Of a stretch of 64,000 nucleotides of DNA, positions 44,174 through 50,730 are shown piece after piece. The number at the start of each line of letters is the position of its first letter. Position 1 is the first letter of the stretch. Origin of the DNA: JAAXHH01 sp965248395 (GTDB lineage Bacteria > JAAXHH01); contig OZ252103.1 of the NCBI GenBank assembly GCA_965248395.1, positions 3,224,001 to 3,288,000 on the forward strand, given 5' to 3'. The notes beneath the pieces were generated by a model. That model had not been told where the DNA came from. It saw only the letters and a program-made list of their open reading frames with translations, and searched no databases. Position numbers and translations under genes: made by a program.

Positions 44174-45016
44174 ATGAAACTCGGTTATTCCACGTGGGGC
44201 ATGCCCCAGGTCGAGATGGACGAAGCGGTGCCCCACCTGGCTTCCCTGGGTTACGACGGCATCGAAATCACCGTCATCCCGGGCTATGCCACGGAATTGA
44301 GTACACTCGACGCGGAGGAGCGCCGGCGTATCCGGGGCCTGTTCGCGAAGCACAACGTGGAGATGCCCGCCATCGCCGGGCACACCAGCCTCCTCGATAC
44401 CGACGTGCGGCAGCACGATGTAAACATGAAGCGGCTGAAGGCCACCGTGGAACTCGCCGCGGACCTGACCATGGGCGGACTCGTGCCCTGCCTGGATACC
44501 ACGCCCGGGGGACAGCCCGATGACTGGTCCGACGTGCGGGAGCGGCTGCTCAACGAGGTGGGCGATCTCGTGGACTTCGGCGCGCGCCACGGAGTGATCA
44601 TCGCCATGGAGCCCCACATCGGCTGTTGCCTGTGCGACGTGGAACGGACCCTGTGGCTGCTCGAACAGATAGATTCCACGTACCTGAAGCTCAATTACGA
44701 TATCAGCCATTTCGACGTGGCCGGGGTACCCACGGCCGAAAGCGTGGCGGCACTGGCGCCCCACACCATACACACCCATGTGAAGGATCAGCGGGGCCGG
44801 ACGCCCGACTTCGAGTTTCTCATTCCCGGAGAAGGCGATTTCGACTACGTGGAATACCTGGACGCCATGAAAGCGGCGGGGTACGACGACTACATCACCG
44901 TGGAAGTCAGCATGATGGTGCAGCAGCGGGAAGACTACGATCCCCTCGACGCGGCCGGACTGGCCTATCGCACCCTGGAGGCAGCTTTCGAGGCATCGGA
45001 GGCGAATCGGACGTAG
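44174..45016 (+). CDS. Sugar phosphate isomerase/epimerase (AP endonuclease-2-like TIM barrel)
   Basis: The 280-residue TIM-barrel protein has LGYSTWGMPQVEMDEAVPHLA, GYDGIEITVIPG (metal Glu), GVIIAMEPHIGCC, LKLNYDISHFDVAG (Asp/His ligands), THVKDQRGRTPDFEF (His, Lys) and DYITVEVSMM (last Glu). These are the divalent-metal ligands of xylose-isomerase-like epimerases. It follows the oxidoreductase in the same operon, an arrangement common in catabolism of cyclitols or rare sugars. Substrate unknown. Confidence 0.92.
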   Translation: MKLGYSTWGMPQVEMDEAVPHLASLGYDGIEITVIPGYATELSTLDAEERRRIRGLFAKHNVEMPAIAGHTSLLDTDVRQHDVNMKRLKATVELAADLTMGGLVPCLDTTPGGQPDDWSDVRERLLNEVGDLVDFGARHGVIIAMEPHIGCCLCDVERTLWLLEQIDSTYLKLNYDISHFDVAGVPTAESVAALAPHTIHTHVKDQRGRTPDFEFLIPGEGDFDYVEYLDAMKAAGYDDYITVEVSMMVQQREDYDPLDAAGLAYRTLEAAFEASEANRT

Positions 45017-45122
45017 ATTCAAAAGTAAATTGAAGCAAATTGAGGTATAATGAGGTATAAAGGATCGATCAACTTACGAAATGATCGTGAAGGTCCATTA
45101 CCCTTCGAGGAGGTATCACACC

Positions 45123-45539
45123 ATGTACGATCCCGTACTCGTTGAACCCATGCGCAAGGAACTGACCGAACTGGGCGTGGAGGAATTGAAGACCGCCGAC
45201 GCTGTTGACGCCCTGTTTCAGGAACACAAGGGCACCGCGCTAGTCGTGGTCAATTCAGTTTGCGGCTGCGCTGCGGCGAATGCCAGACCTGGCGTCGCCA
45301 TGGCCCTGCAGAACAAGAAACTGCCGGACCGGGTCACCACGGTATTCGCCGGCATGGACTTTGAGGCCACGAGCAAGGCAAGAGATTACTTCAAGGGGTT
45401 TTTCCCCTCGTCTCCCCAGATCGCGCTGATGAAGGACGGCGAGGTGGCGTTCATGATGGAGCGCCATGACATTGAAGGCCGCACGGCACTCGACGTAGCT
45501 CAGCGGCTGATAGTGGCCTTCAACCAACACTGCGGCTAG
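45123..45539 (+). CDS. BrxA/BrxB-family bacilliredoxin (DUF1094)
   Basis: The 138-residue thioredoxin-fold protein has the family's CGC motif (C47-G-C49) in VVNSVCGCAAANARPG; family enzymes remove bacillithiol from mixed disulfides on proteins. MYDPVLVEPMRKELTELGVEEL at the start and FPSSPQIALMKDGEVAFMMERHDIEGR are typical. The start at 45123 has GAGGAGGT upstream, better than an earlier in-frame ATG at 45081. Stand-alone gene. A YpdA-type reductase at 60346-61317 would complete the cycle. Confidence 0.92.
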   Translation: MYDPVLVEPMRKELTELGVEELKTADAVDALFQEHKGTALVVVNSVCGCAAANARPGVAMALQNKKLPDRVTTVFAGMDFEATSKARDYFKGFFPSSPQIALMKDGEVAFMMERHDIEGRTALDVAQRLIVAFNQHCG

Positions 45540-45617
45540 TCAGGGCGACGATGCCGCTCGTCTGACCCGCTTGTCTGGTAGGTAACGGGCTGGCCAGCGC
45601 GGAACAATCGAATCCGG

Positions 45618-46016
45618 TTATTCCTGTTCGTACTCCGCCGTGCACACGGTGCGGATACCGCCGCGGATCCGGTAGTCGGTACTTACCGTTATGCGAACCG
45701 GCCGCACCGCCGCAACGAGATCGTCCAGGATGCGGCGCGTGACGTGTTCCTGCACCATGCCGACCGTCCGGTACGATAGCAGGTAGTACTTGTAGGACCT
45801 CAGCTCCAGGATCACCTCGTCCGGCACGTAGGAAACGATCACCTCACCGAAGTCGGGCAGTCCCGTCCAGGGACAAACCGCCGTAAACTCGTCGGTATCG
45901 ATGTCCACGTCGAGGGGATCTCCCTTGTTTTCGTAGGGGAAGGTCTCCAGGACCTCGGGCTTGGTGGCCTCGGGACCGTCGAAGTCGAACTGTTTCTGTC
46001 GGGTTTCGATGTTCAT
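45618..46016 (-). CDS. queF: NADPH-dependent 7-cyano-7-deazaguanine reductase
   Basis: Type I QueF, 132 residues, the T-fold enzyme that reduces preQ0 to preQ1 in queuosine synthesis. The thioimide-forming Cys is C48 in EFTAVCPWTGLPDFGEV, with the catalytic Asp at D55. LELRSYKYYLLSYRTVGMVQEH covers the QueF motif and FxxxHE-like region. I chose the ATG at 46016 (GGAG 12 bases upstream); earlier starts in the frame are possible. No other queuosine gene is nearby. Confidence 0.92.
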   Translation of the reverse strand: MNIETRQKQFDFDGPEATKPEVLETFPYENKGDPLDVDIDTDEFTAVCPWTGLPDFGEVIVSYVPDEVILELRSYKYYLLSYRTVGMVQEHVTRRILDDLVAAVRPVRITVSTDYRIRGGIRTVCTAEYEQE

Positions 46017-46041
46017 GGGACCATGGTTCTCCATCAATAAA

Positions 46042-47238
46042 TTATACTTTTCCCGTGAAATCAGGCGCTTCCGGGTTGACGCTTTCTCCTTCGGGGCGAG
46101 GCGCGACCGGGCGAATAGGCATTTCCGCGTAGGACGCGTACGCGACGTCGAGCCAGGGGGTTTCGATCCGCCGATGGCCTTCGTGCCGGCTGTTCATGGC
46201 GGCGTCGATGATGCCCGTGGTCAGCAGCGTCCGGTCGGGCGGGTACGGCGCGGTCCCCGTCAGGAAGAACCGCTGTATGTTGTGGCACAGGTAGCCGAAG
46301 TGGGCGTGGGTACCCTCTCTGACCAGATGGAAACACGACCCGTGCACCCGGCCATCGACGCGGGCGGCGTAGGCGAATTCCCCCGCGTACCCACCGAGCA
46401 TGAGGGTGGTGGTCCGAAGACCATCGCTGCGTTCCACCAGGAAAGCGGCGGGTTCCGTGGCGAGTTCCCGCATCGATCCCTCCGTCTTGTCGGCTATGGC
46501 GTCCAGGGCCGCATCCATGAGTTGCCTTGACCAGCGTCCCTCGTCGCAGGCCCGCCACATCTCGTCGCCCTCCAGGCACTGCACAGACGCCACGCCCGTC
46601 TCTCCTCCGCGGCGCCGTTCGACCATGCATTGCAAGGCCTCCAGGGCATGATATCCGTAGGACTCGATTCCGCCGAATCCGATGGAAAGCGCTTCCTCGA
46701 CGTTTGTCTCCAGTTCGTATTCGATCCACGGTTCGCGCCAGGCCAGGGGCAGCGACGAGCCGGCCATCAGGGGGATATTCAGCTCCTTCGCCCGGTTCCA
46801 CATCCACTGGGCGTCGCGGAAGTCGTAGGAGAAGTGCTTGTCGCTGAAGACCGGAACGGATCGTCCACTTTCGGCGAAAACGCCGGCGATCTGTTCGAAG
46901 AAATACCGGCGAGGGTACATGTGGCGCCCCCGCTCGTTCCACGGGTAGTCGCCGTGCTCGCCCACCAGCAGCACCGCATCCACGCCCAGGGCGTCGCCCC
47001 CGGCGTACAGCGCCCTGCGGATACTCGGGTACACGGGCACGCCGAACTTTTCCGCTATGGGCAGGCCGATGTCGTTTTCAAGGACGTGGTCGATGTACAG
47101 GGAGACCACGTCGACTTCAGGGGCGAAGTGCCCCTGGTCGACCGACCATCCCTTCAGGAACTTCGATACGATAACATCAGCGTGGGCGAAGGGATGGTAG
47201 ATCGTGCAGATCGCGGCGACGCGCAGACGGGCTGGCAT
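46042..47238 (-). CDS. Conserved protein of unknown function, coupled to inositol-phosphate synthase
   Basis: The 398-residue protein begins LRVAAICTIYHPFAHADVIVSKFLKGW, a Rossmann-like opening. It contains ALGVDAVLLVGEHGDYPWNERGRHMYPRRYFFEQI, VPVFSDKHFSYDFRDAQWMWNRAKEL and FGGIESYGYHALEALQCMVERR, rich in His, Asp, Trp and Tyr. No signal peptide or membrane segment. I do not recognise the family; nothing in the sequence proves catalysis. The start is ATG at 47238, two bases after the inositol-synthase stop, so the two are translationally coupled and probably act in one pathway. The frame is open further upstream, but there it overlies the inositol-synthase gene. Confidence 0.8.
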   Translation of the reverse strand: MPARLRVAAICTIYHPFAHADVIVSKFLKGWSVDQGHFAPEVDVVSLYIDHVLENDIGLPIAEKFGVPVYPSIRRALYAGGDALGVDAVLLVGEHGDYPWNERGRHMYPRRYFFEQIAGVFAESGRSVPVFSDKHFSYDFRDAQWMWNRAKELNIPLMAGSSLPLAWREPWIEYELETNVEEALSIGFGGIESYGYHALEALQCMVERRRGGETGVASVQCLEGDEMWRACDEGRWSRQLMDAALDAIADKTEGSMRELATEPAAFLVERSDGLRTTTLMLGGYAGEFAYAARVDGRVHGSCFHLVREGTHAHFGYLCHNIQRFFLTGTAPYPPDRTLLTTGIIDAAMNSRHEGHRRIETPWLDVAYASYAEMPIRPVAPRPEGESVNPEAPDFTGKV

Positions 47239-47240
47239 CG

Positions 47241-48398
47241 TCAACTGCTCGCGGGAGCCGGCTCTTCCGCCGGGATCTCCGCGGGTACTGCCGCGGGCGC
47301 TTCGGAAGGCTGCCCCGTCTGCTTGCCGTATTCCTCGATGAACTCCTCCACCAGCCGGTGACACACATCGTCGTTGTACTGCTCGGGCGGGGATTTCATG
47401 AAGTAGGAGGAAGGACCGAGTTGGGGACCGCTGAGCCCGTTGTCCAGGGCCAGCTTGCAGCAACGCACCGCGTCGATGACCACACCGGCCGAGTTGGGCG
47501 AATCCCAGACTTCCAGCTTGAGTTCGAGATTCAGCGGAACGCCGCCGAAGGTCTCGCCTTCCATGCGGATGTGGCACCACTTGCGGTCTTCGAGCCATGG
47601 CACGTGATCGCTGGGCCCCACGTGGATGTTGCCCTCGCCCATGTCGTAGCTCAATTGGGACGTCACCGCGTTGGTCTTGCTGATCTTCTTCGACTCGAGG
47701 CGCGAACGCTCCAGCATGTTATAGAAATCGGTGTTGCCGCCGAAGTTGAGCTGGTAGGAACGCAGGACCTTGACGCCGCGGTCCGCGAAGAGGCGGGTCA
47801 GCACGCGGTGGGTTATAGTAGCGCCCACCTGCGATTTGATATCGTCGCCGATGATCGGCAGGCCATGCTTGCGGAACCGCTCCGGCCAGTGGCCCGTGCT
47901 GGCGATGAACACCGGCACGCAGTTGACGAATCCGCATCCCGCCTGCAGGATCTGCTCGACGTACCACTTCGTGGCCTCCTCACTGCCCACGGGCAGGTAA
48001 CTGACCACCACGTCCGTCTTCGTGTCCTTGAGCACCTCGACCACGTCGACGGTGTCACTTTCGTCTTTTACGATGACCTCGCTGAGGTACTTGCCCAGCC
48101 CGTCGTGGGTCATGCCACGCTGAACGGGTACGCCCAGGTTCGGCACGTCGGCGAACTTCACCGTGTTGTTGGGAGGGGCGAAGATCGCCTCGCTCACGTC
48201 CTTGCCTACCTTCTCTGCCCCCACGTCAAACGCGGCTGAAAACTCAACGTCGTTGACGTGATAGCCACCCAGGTTGGCGTGCATCAGGCCGGGTATGAAC
48301 TCGTCCTGCGCGGCGTTGCGGTAATACTCGACGCCCTGCACCAGCGACGAGGCACAATTGCCCACGCCGACGATGGCGACTCTTACTTTGCTGCTCAT
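47241..48398 (-). CDS. ino1: Inositol-3-phosphate synthase
   Basis: The 385-residue NAD-dependent enzyme converts glucose-6-phosphate to 1L-myo-inositol 1-phosphate. It carries the short archaeal/actinobacterial-type motifs: VAIVGVGNCASSLVQGVEYY (NAD fold), PIIGDDIKSQVGATITHR, LNFGGNTDFYNML and MRCC-like VIDAVRCCKLALDNG. A Pro/Ala/Glu-rich tail (EAPAAVPAEIPAEEPAPASS) extends beyond the catalytic core. GGGGAAAA precedes the ATG. The inositol could go to phospholipids or solutes; bacillithiol itself does not need inositol. Confidence 0.95.
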   Translation of the reverse strand: MSSKVRVAIVGVGNCASSLVQGVEYYRNAAQDEFIPGLMHANLGGYHVNDVEFSAAFDVGAEKVGKDVSEAIFAPPNNTVKFADVPNLGVPVQRGMTHDGLGKYLSEVIVKDESDTVDVVEVLKDTKTDVVVSYLPVGSEEATKWYVEQILQAGCGFVNCVPVFIASTGHWPERFRKHGLPIIGDDIKSQVGATITHRVLTRLFADRGVKVLRSYQLNFGGNTDFYNMLERSRLESKKISKTNAVTSQLSYDMGEGNIHVGPSDHVPWLEDRKWCHIRMEGETFGGVPLNLELKLEVWDSPNSAGVVIDAVRCCKLALDNGLSGPQLGPSSYFMKSPPEQYNDDVCHRLVEEFIEEYGKQTGQPSEAPAAVPAEIPAEEPAPASS

Positions 48399-48541
48399 TT
48401 TTTCCCCGCTTTCCTTCCGACACCGGGCCCGCGTCACGCACGCCCGAGGTATTGAAGTAATGAGTGAATTGCTCAATGTATTCCTGAGTAATAAGAAACC
48501 ACGAATTTTCTATAACTCAAATAAATAATTGTTATATTATC

Positions 48542-48558
48542 TATAGATTTTATCTATA
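48542..48558. promoter_or_regulatory. Perfect inverted repeat, LysR-type T-N11-A site
   Basis: TATAGAT and ATCTATA flank TTT: a perfect 17-bp inverted repeat holding the T-N11-A pattern (T48544 to A48556). TATAAT (48555-48560) overlaps the right arm, so binding would compete with a promoter reading towards lysR, the classic autoregulation layout. Confidence 0.6.
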
Positions 48559-48638
48559 ATGCGATAGGAGCCTTAGTGGGCCGGCGTATTCACCGTCAGG
48601 AGCAGGATCCACGTAAATGCGAAATATGGAATAACGCG

Positions 48639-48696
48639 TACGGAAAACCAGCACACGGAAATTGGCATACGGAAAACCAGTACGCGAAAATCGACA
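48639..48696. repeat. Two imperfect 29-bp tandem repeats
   Basis: Both copies (48639-48667, 48668-48696) begin TACGGAAAACCAG and differ at a few later positions. They lie in the presumed lysR leader. Confidence 0.8.
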
Positions 48697-48748
48697 TCAT
48701 GAATCCACATCATTCACCATGCAAGCAACATAGCGCGGAGAGCACACC

Positions 48749-49672
48749 ATGAACCTGTATTATTTGCAGTACTTCCTGGCCGTTGCGAGAAGGGAGAGTT
48801 TTTCAAAGGCCGCCCGTGACATGCACGTGACGCAGCCCACGGTGAGCAATGGCGTACGGGAACTGGAACAGACACTGGGGGTGAAGCTGTTCAATCGCGG
48901 AAGCCGCCACGTTTCACTGACCATGGAGGGCAGGACGCTGGTCGGTTACGCCGTACGTATCCAGGATCTCACGGAGGAAGTGGAAAACCGGCTCGCCGGA
49001 GGTGACGTCCTGCCAGGCGAGGGGTTCACATTCGGTGCCACCGACGCCGCGGTGACTTACCTTTTGACGGACATCCTCAAACGCTACGTGCAGCGATACC
49101 CGGAACTGGAATTGTCCGTACACGTTTCGCCGTCCCAGTACCTGGTGGAGGAACTCCTGGCCAACCGTTCGGAGTTCGCCCTGATCACCCTGCCCAACTC
49201 CCATCCGAGGATCGAGACCATGTCAATCTACCACGATTCCATGCCCCTTGTGGTCGGCGGCGGCCATCCCTTCGCGGTCCGGACCTCCGTCGCGCTGGGG
49301 GAAGTGGCGGAACAGCCGCTGATCCTCTTCCACGAGGATTCCGTGTCCCGCCGGATCGTGGACGAAAGATTCGCCGAGGTGGGCCTGTCGCCGCGCGTGG
49401 TCATGGAAATGCGCAGTCCGGAGGCCATGCGCAAGCTTGTAGAAGCGGGCGTAGGTATTTCCTTCCTGCCCTCCTTGACGATCCAGGAATCCATTGCCGG
49501 AGGTACGCTTCGGGAGGTCACCGTTGAGGGCGTCGAATTCAGCCGCGATATCGGCGTCGCCTGGCGGCGAGGACGATACTTCAGTCCGGCCCTGGGCAAT
49601 CTCCTGGAGGATATCTTTGAAAGCTACGGCGAGGGCGAGGCGTGGGCGGAGCGGCAGAAAACGGGACGGTAG
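48749..49672 (+). CDS. LysR-family transcriptional regulator
   Basis: The 307-residue regulator has an N-terminal winged helix (YYLQYFLAVARRESFSKAARDMHVTQPTVSNGVRELEQTLGV) and a type II periplasmic-binding-like effector domain (FGATDAAVTYLLTDILKRY, PLILFHEDSVSRRIVDERF, VGISFLPSLTIQES). GCGGAGAGCACACC precedes the ATG. Its target is probably the divergent inositol-synthase gene or its own promoter, through the inverted repeat at 48542-48558. Effector unknown. Confidence 0.93.
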   Translation: MNLYYLQYFLAVARRESFSKAARDMHVTQPTVSNGVRELEQTLGVKLFNRGSRHVSLTMEGRTLVGYAVRIQDLTEEVENRLAGGDVLPGEGFTFGATDAAVTYLLTDILKRYVQRYPELELSVHVSPSQYLVEELLANRSEFALITLPNSHPRIETMSIYHDSMPLVVGGGHPFAVRTSVALGEVAEQPLILFHEDSVSRRIVDERFAEVGLSPRVVMEMRSPEAMRKLVEAGVGISFLPSLTIQESIAGGTLREVTVEGVEFSRDIGVAWRRGRYFSPALGNLLEDIFESYGEGEAWAERQKTGR

Positions 49673-49696
49673 CAGGGGGAAAACGGCCAGTCCGGA

Positions 49697-50191
49697 TCAG
49701 TCGAATTGCTTCAGTTCGGCGTCGATCCGGTCCTGGTGTCTCGGGTCTTTCTCCAGACCGCTTGCGGTCGTGGAGACGACGCGGTTCAGGCGTCCGGTCC
49801 TCCACCGGCGAAGCGTGAGGAAGATCAGCCCGGCTCCGGTCAGGAACATGAGCGGCGTCAAAAGATAGGCCAGGCGGTTGAAGCCGGAATTGGGCGGGGA
49901 CGAAAGGATGCGTTCTCCGTACATGGCCTTGTAATGATCAATGATCTCTTCGTGAGTCTGCCCGTCGGCGAGCATTTGACGAAGATCGTCTTTCATCTTC
50001 TCCGCGGTACCGGAGTAATGCTGGCTGAGCGGTTGCCGCCAGCAGCAAGGCGCGATCAGCTGCTCCTCGACTTCCCTGGCGACCTGTTCCCTGCTGTCTA
50101 CCGCGGCATCATCAACCTGGGAAACGGCCAGTCCTGGCAGCGCCAGGACGAACAGCAACGGGAGCAAGTATAGGTAGGAATATCGTCGCAT
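49697..50191 (-). CDS. CcmH-like cytochrome c biogenesis protein with altered cysteine motif
   Basis: The 164-residue protein has a signal peptide (YLYLLPLLFVLALPGLAVSQ), a CcmH-type helical domain ending YGERILSSPPNSG, and one C-terminal membrane helix (LAYLLTPLMFLTGAGLIFLTL). CcmH normally has LRCxxC, which reduces apocytochrome c; here the place reads LIAPCCWRQPLSQH (C49-C50), adjacent cysteines without CxxC. No other ccm genes are nearby. The protein may be a specialised CcmH or a thiol protein with a different job. Confidence 0.75.
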   Translation of the reverse strand: MRRYSYLYLLPLLFVLALPGLAVSQVDDAAVDSREQVAREVEEQLIAPCCWRQPLSQHYSGTAEKMKDDLRQMLADGQTHEEIIDHYKAMYGERILSSPPNSGFNRLAYLLTPLMFLTGAGLIFLTLRRWRTGRLNRVVSTTASGLEKDPRHQDRIDAELKQFD

Positions 50192-50292
50192 CGTATCAAT
50201 AGGGAAGTAGGTGTTGGGCTGGTTCCCATGCCGGAGATTGACCTGGCTGTTTCGCCTTGCTGCCAGGCCTTACCGTTCTTCCTTTCAAGTTA

Positions 50293-50664
50293 CTATTCGC
50301 CCATCGAATAAGCAAGCAGGTTATTGATCTCCGCGCCGTGGGTCAATTGGCTGTCCACCCGTTTATTGATCCTGTAATGTCGCAGATTTTGAAATCTGGA
50401 TGATTCTGCGCCTATGTAACTGTACGGCAACCGGGTTAAGGTATACCTGTTTAAAGACACTGTGATATGGTATGCCTGTTTACCGTGATATGTCGCATTG
50501 AAATAAATGACCTCATTGTTGGATTTTCGGGGGATTATCGCGAATGATGAATATATCTTCTTGACCTTACCAGTGGTACCGACTCCTATACTGTGGCGAA
50601 TTTCAGGGGACGGTGTAAGTTTCTGCAAATCGATCTTCAGGGTAGGTTGAGCAGTCGTGGGCAT
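50293..50664 (-). CDS. Orphan AT-rich small protein, unknown
   Basis: A 123-residue frame starting MPTTAQPTLKIDLQKL, with AGGGCAGAT before the ATG. Composition is rich in Tyr, Ser, Asn and Ile (FNATYHGKQAYHITVSLNRYTLTRLPYSYIG) and the DNA is markedly more AT-rich than its neighbours, suggesting recent acquisition or weak selection. It has no signal peptide, and a mixed alpha/beta fold is plausible. No family recognised. It could be spurious, but no other gene fits this interval. Confidence 0.4.
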   Translation of the reverse strand: MPTTAQPTLKIDLQKLTPSPEIRHSIGVGTTGKVKKIYSSFAIIPRKSNNEVIYFNATYHGKQAYHITVSLNRYTLTRLPYSYIGAESSRFQNLRHYRINKRVDSQLTHGAEINNLLAYSMGE

Positions 50665-50730
50665 ATCTGCCCTGGCTAGCTGCTCATGGCGGACCACGCG
50701 TAACCCGTGTGGATAACGGAGTGATCAAAC

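Larger units (their letters stand above)
48399..48748. other. AT-rich divergent control region, no gene
   Basis: These 350 bp separate the inositol-synthase (left) and LysR (right) genes. They hold an inverted repeat with overlapping TATAAT (48542-48560) and a 29-bp tandem repeat (48639-48696). No coding frame is supported. Confidence 0.6.

Noticed and set aside
45540..45617. Hairpin GTCAG...CTGAC between the bacilliredoxin gene and queF as a terminator
   Set aside because: The stem is interrupted and no U-tract follows on either strand.
47239..47598. N-terminal extension of the unknown protein into the inositol-synthase gene
   Set aside because: The extra residues are Arg/Gly-rich out-of-frame translation of ino1.
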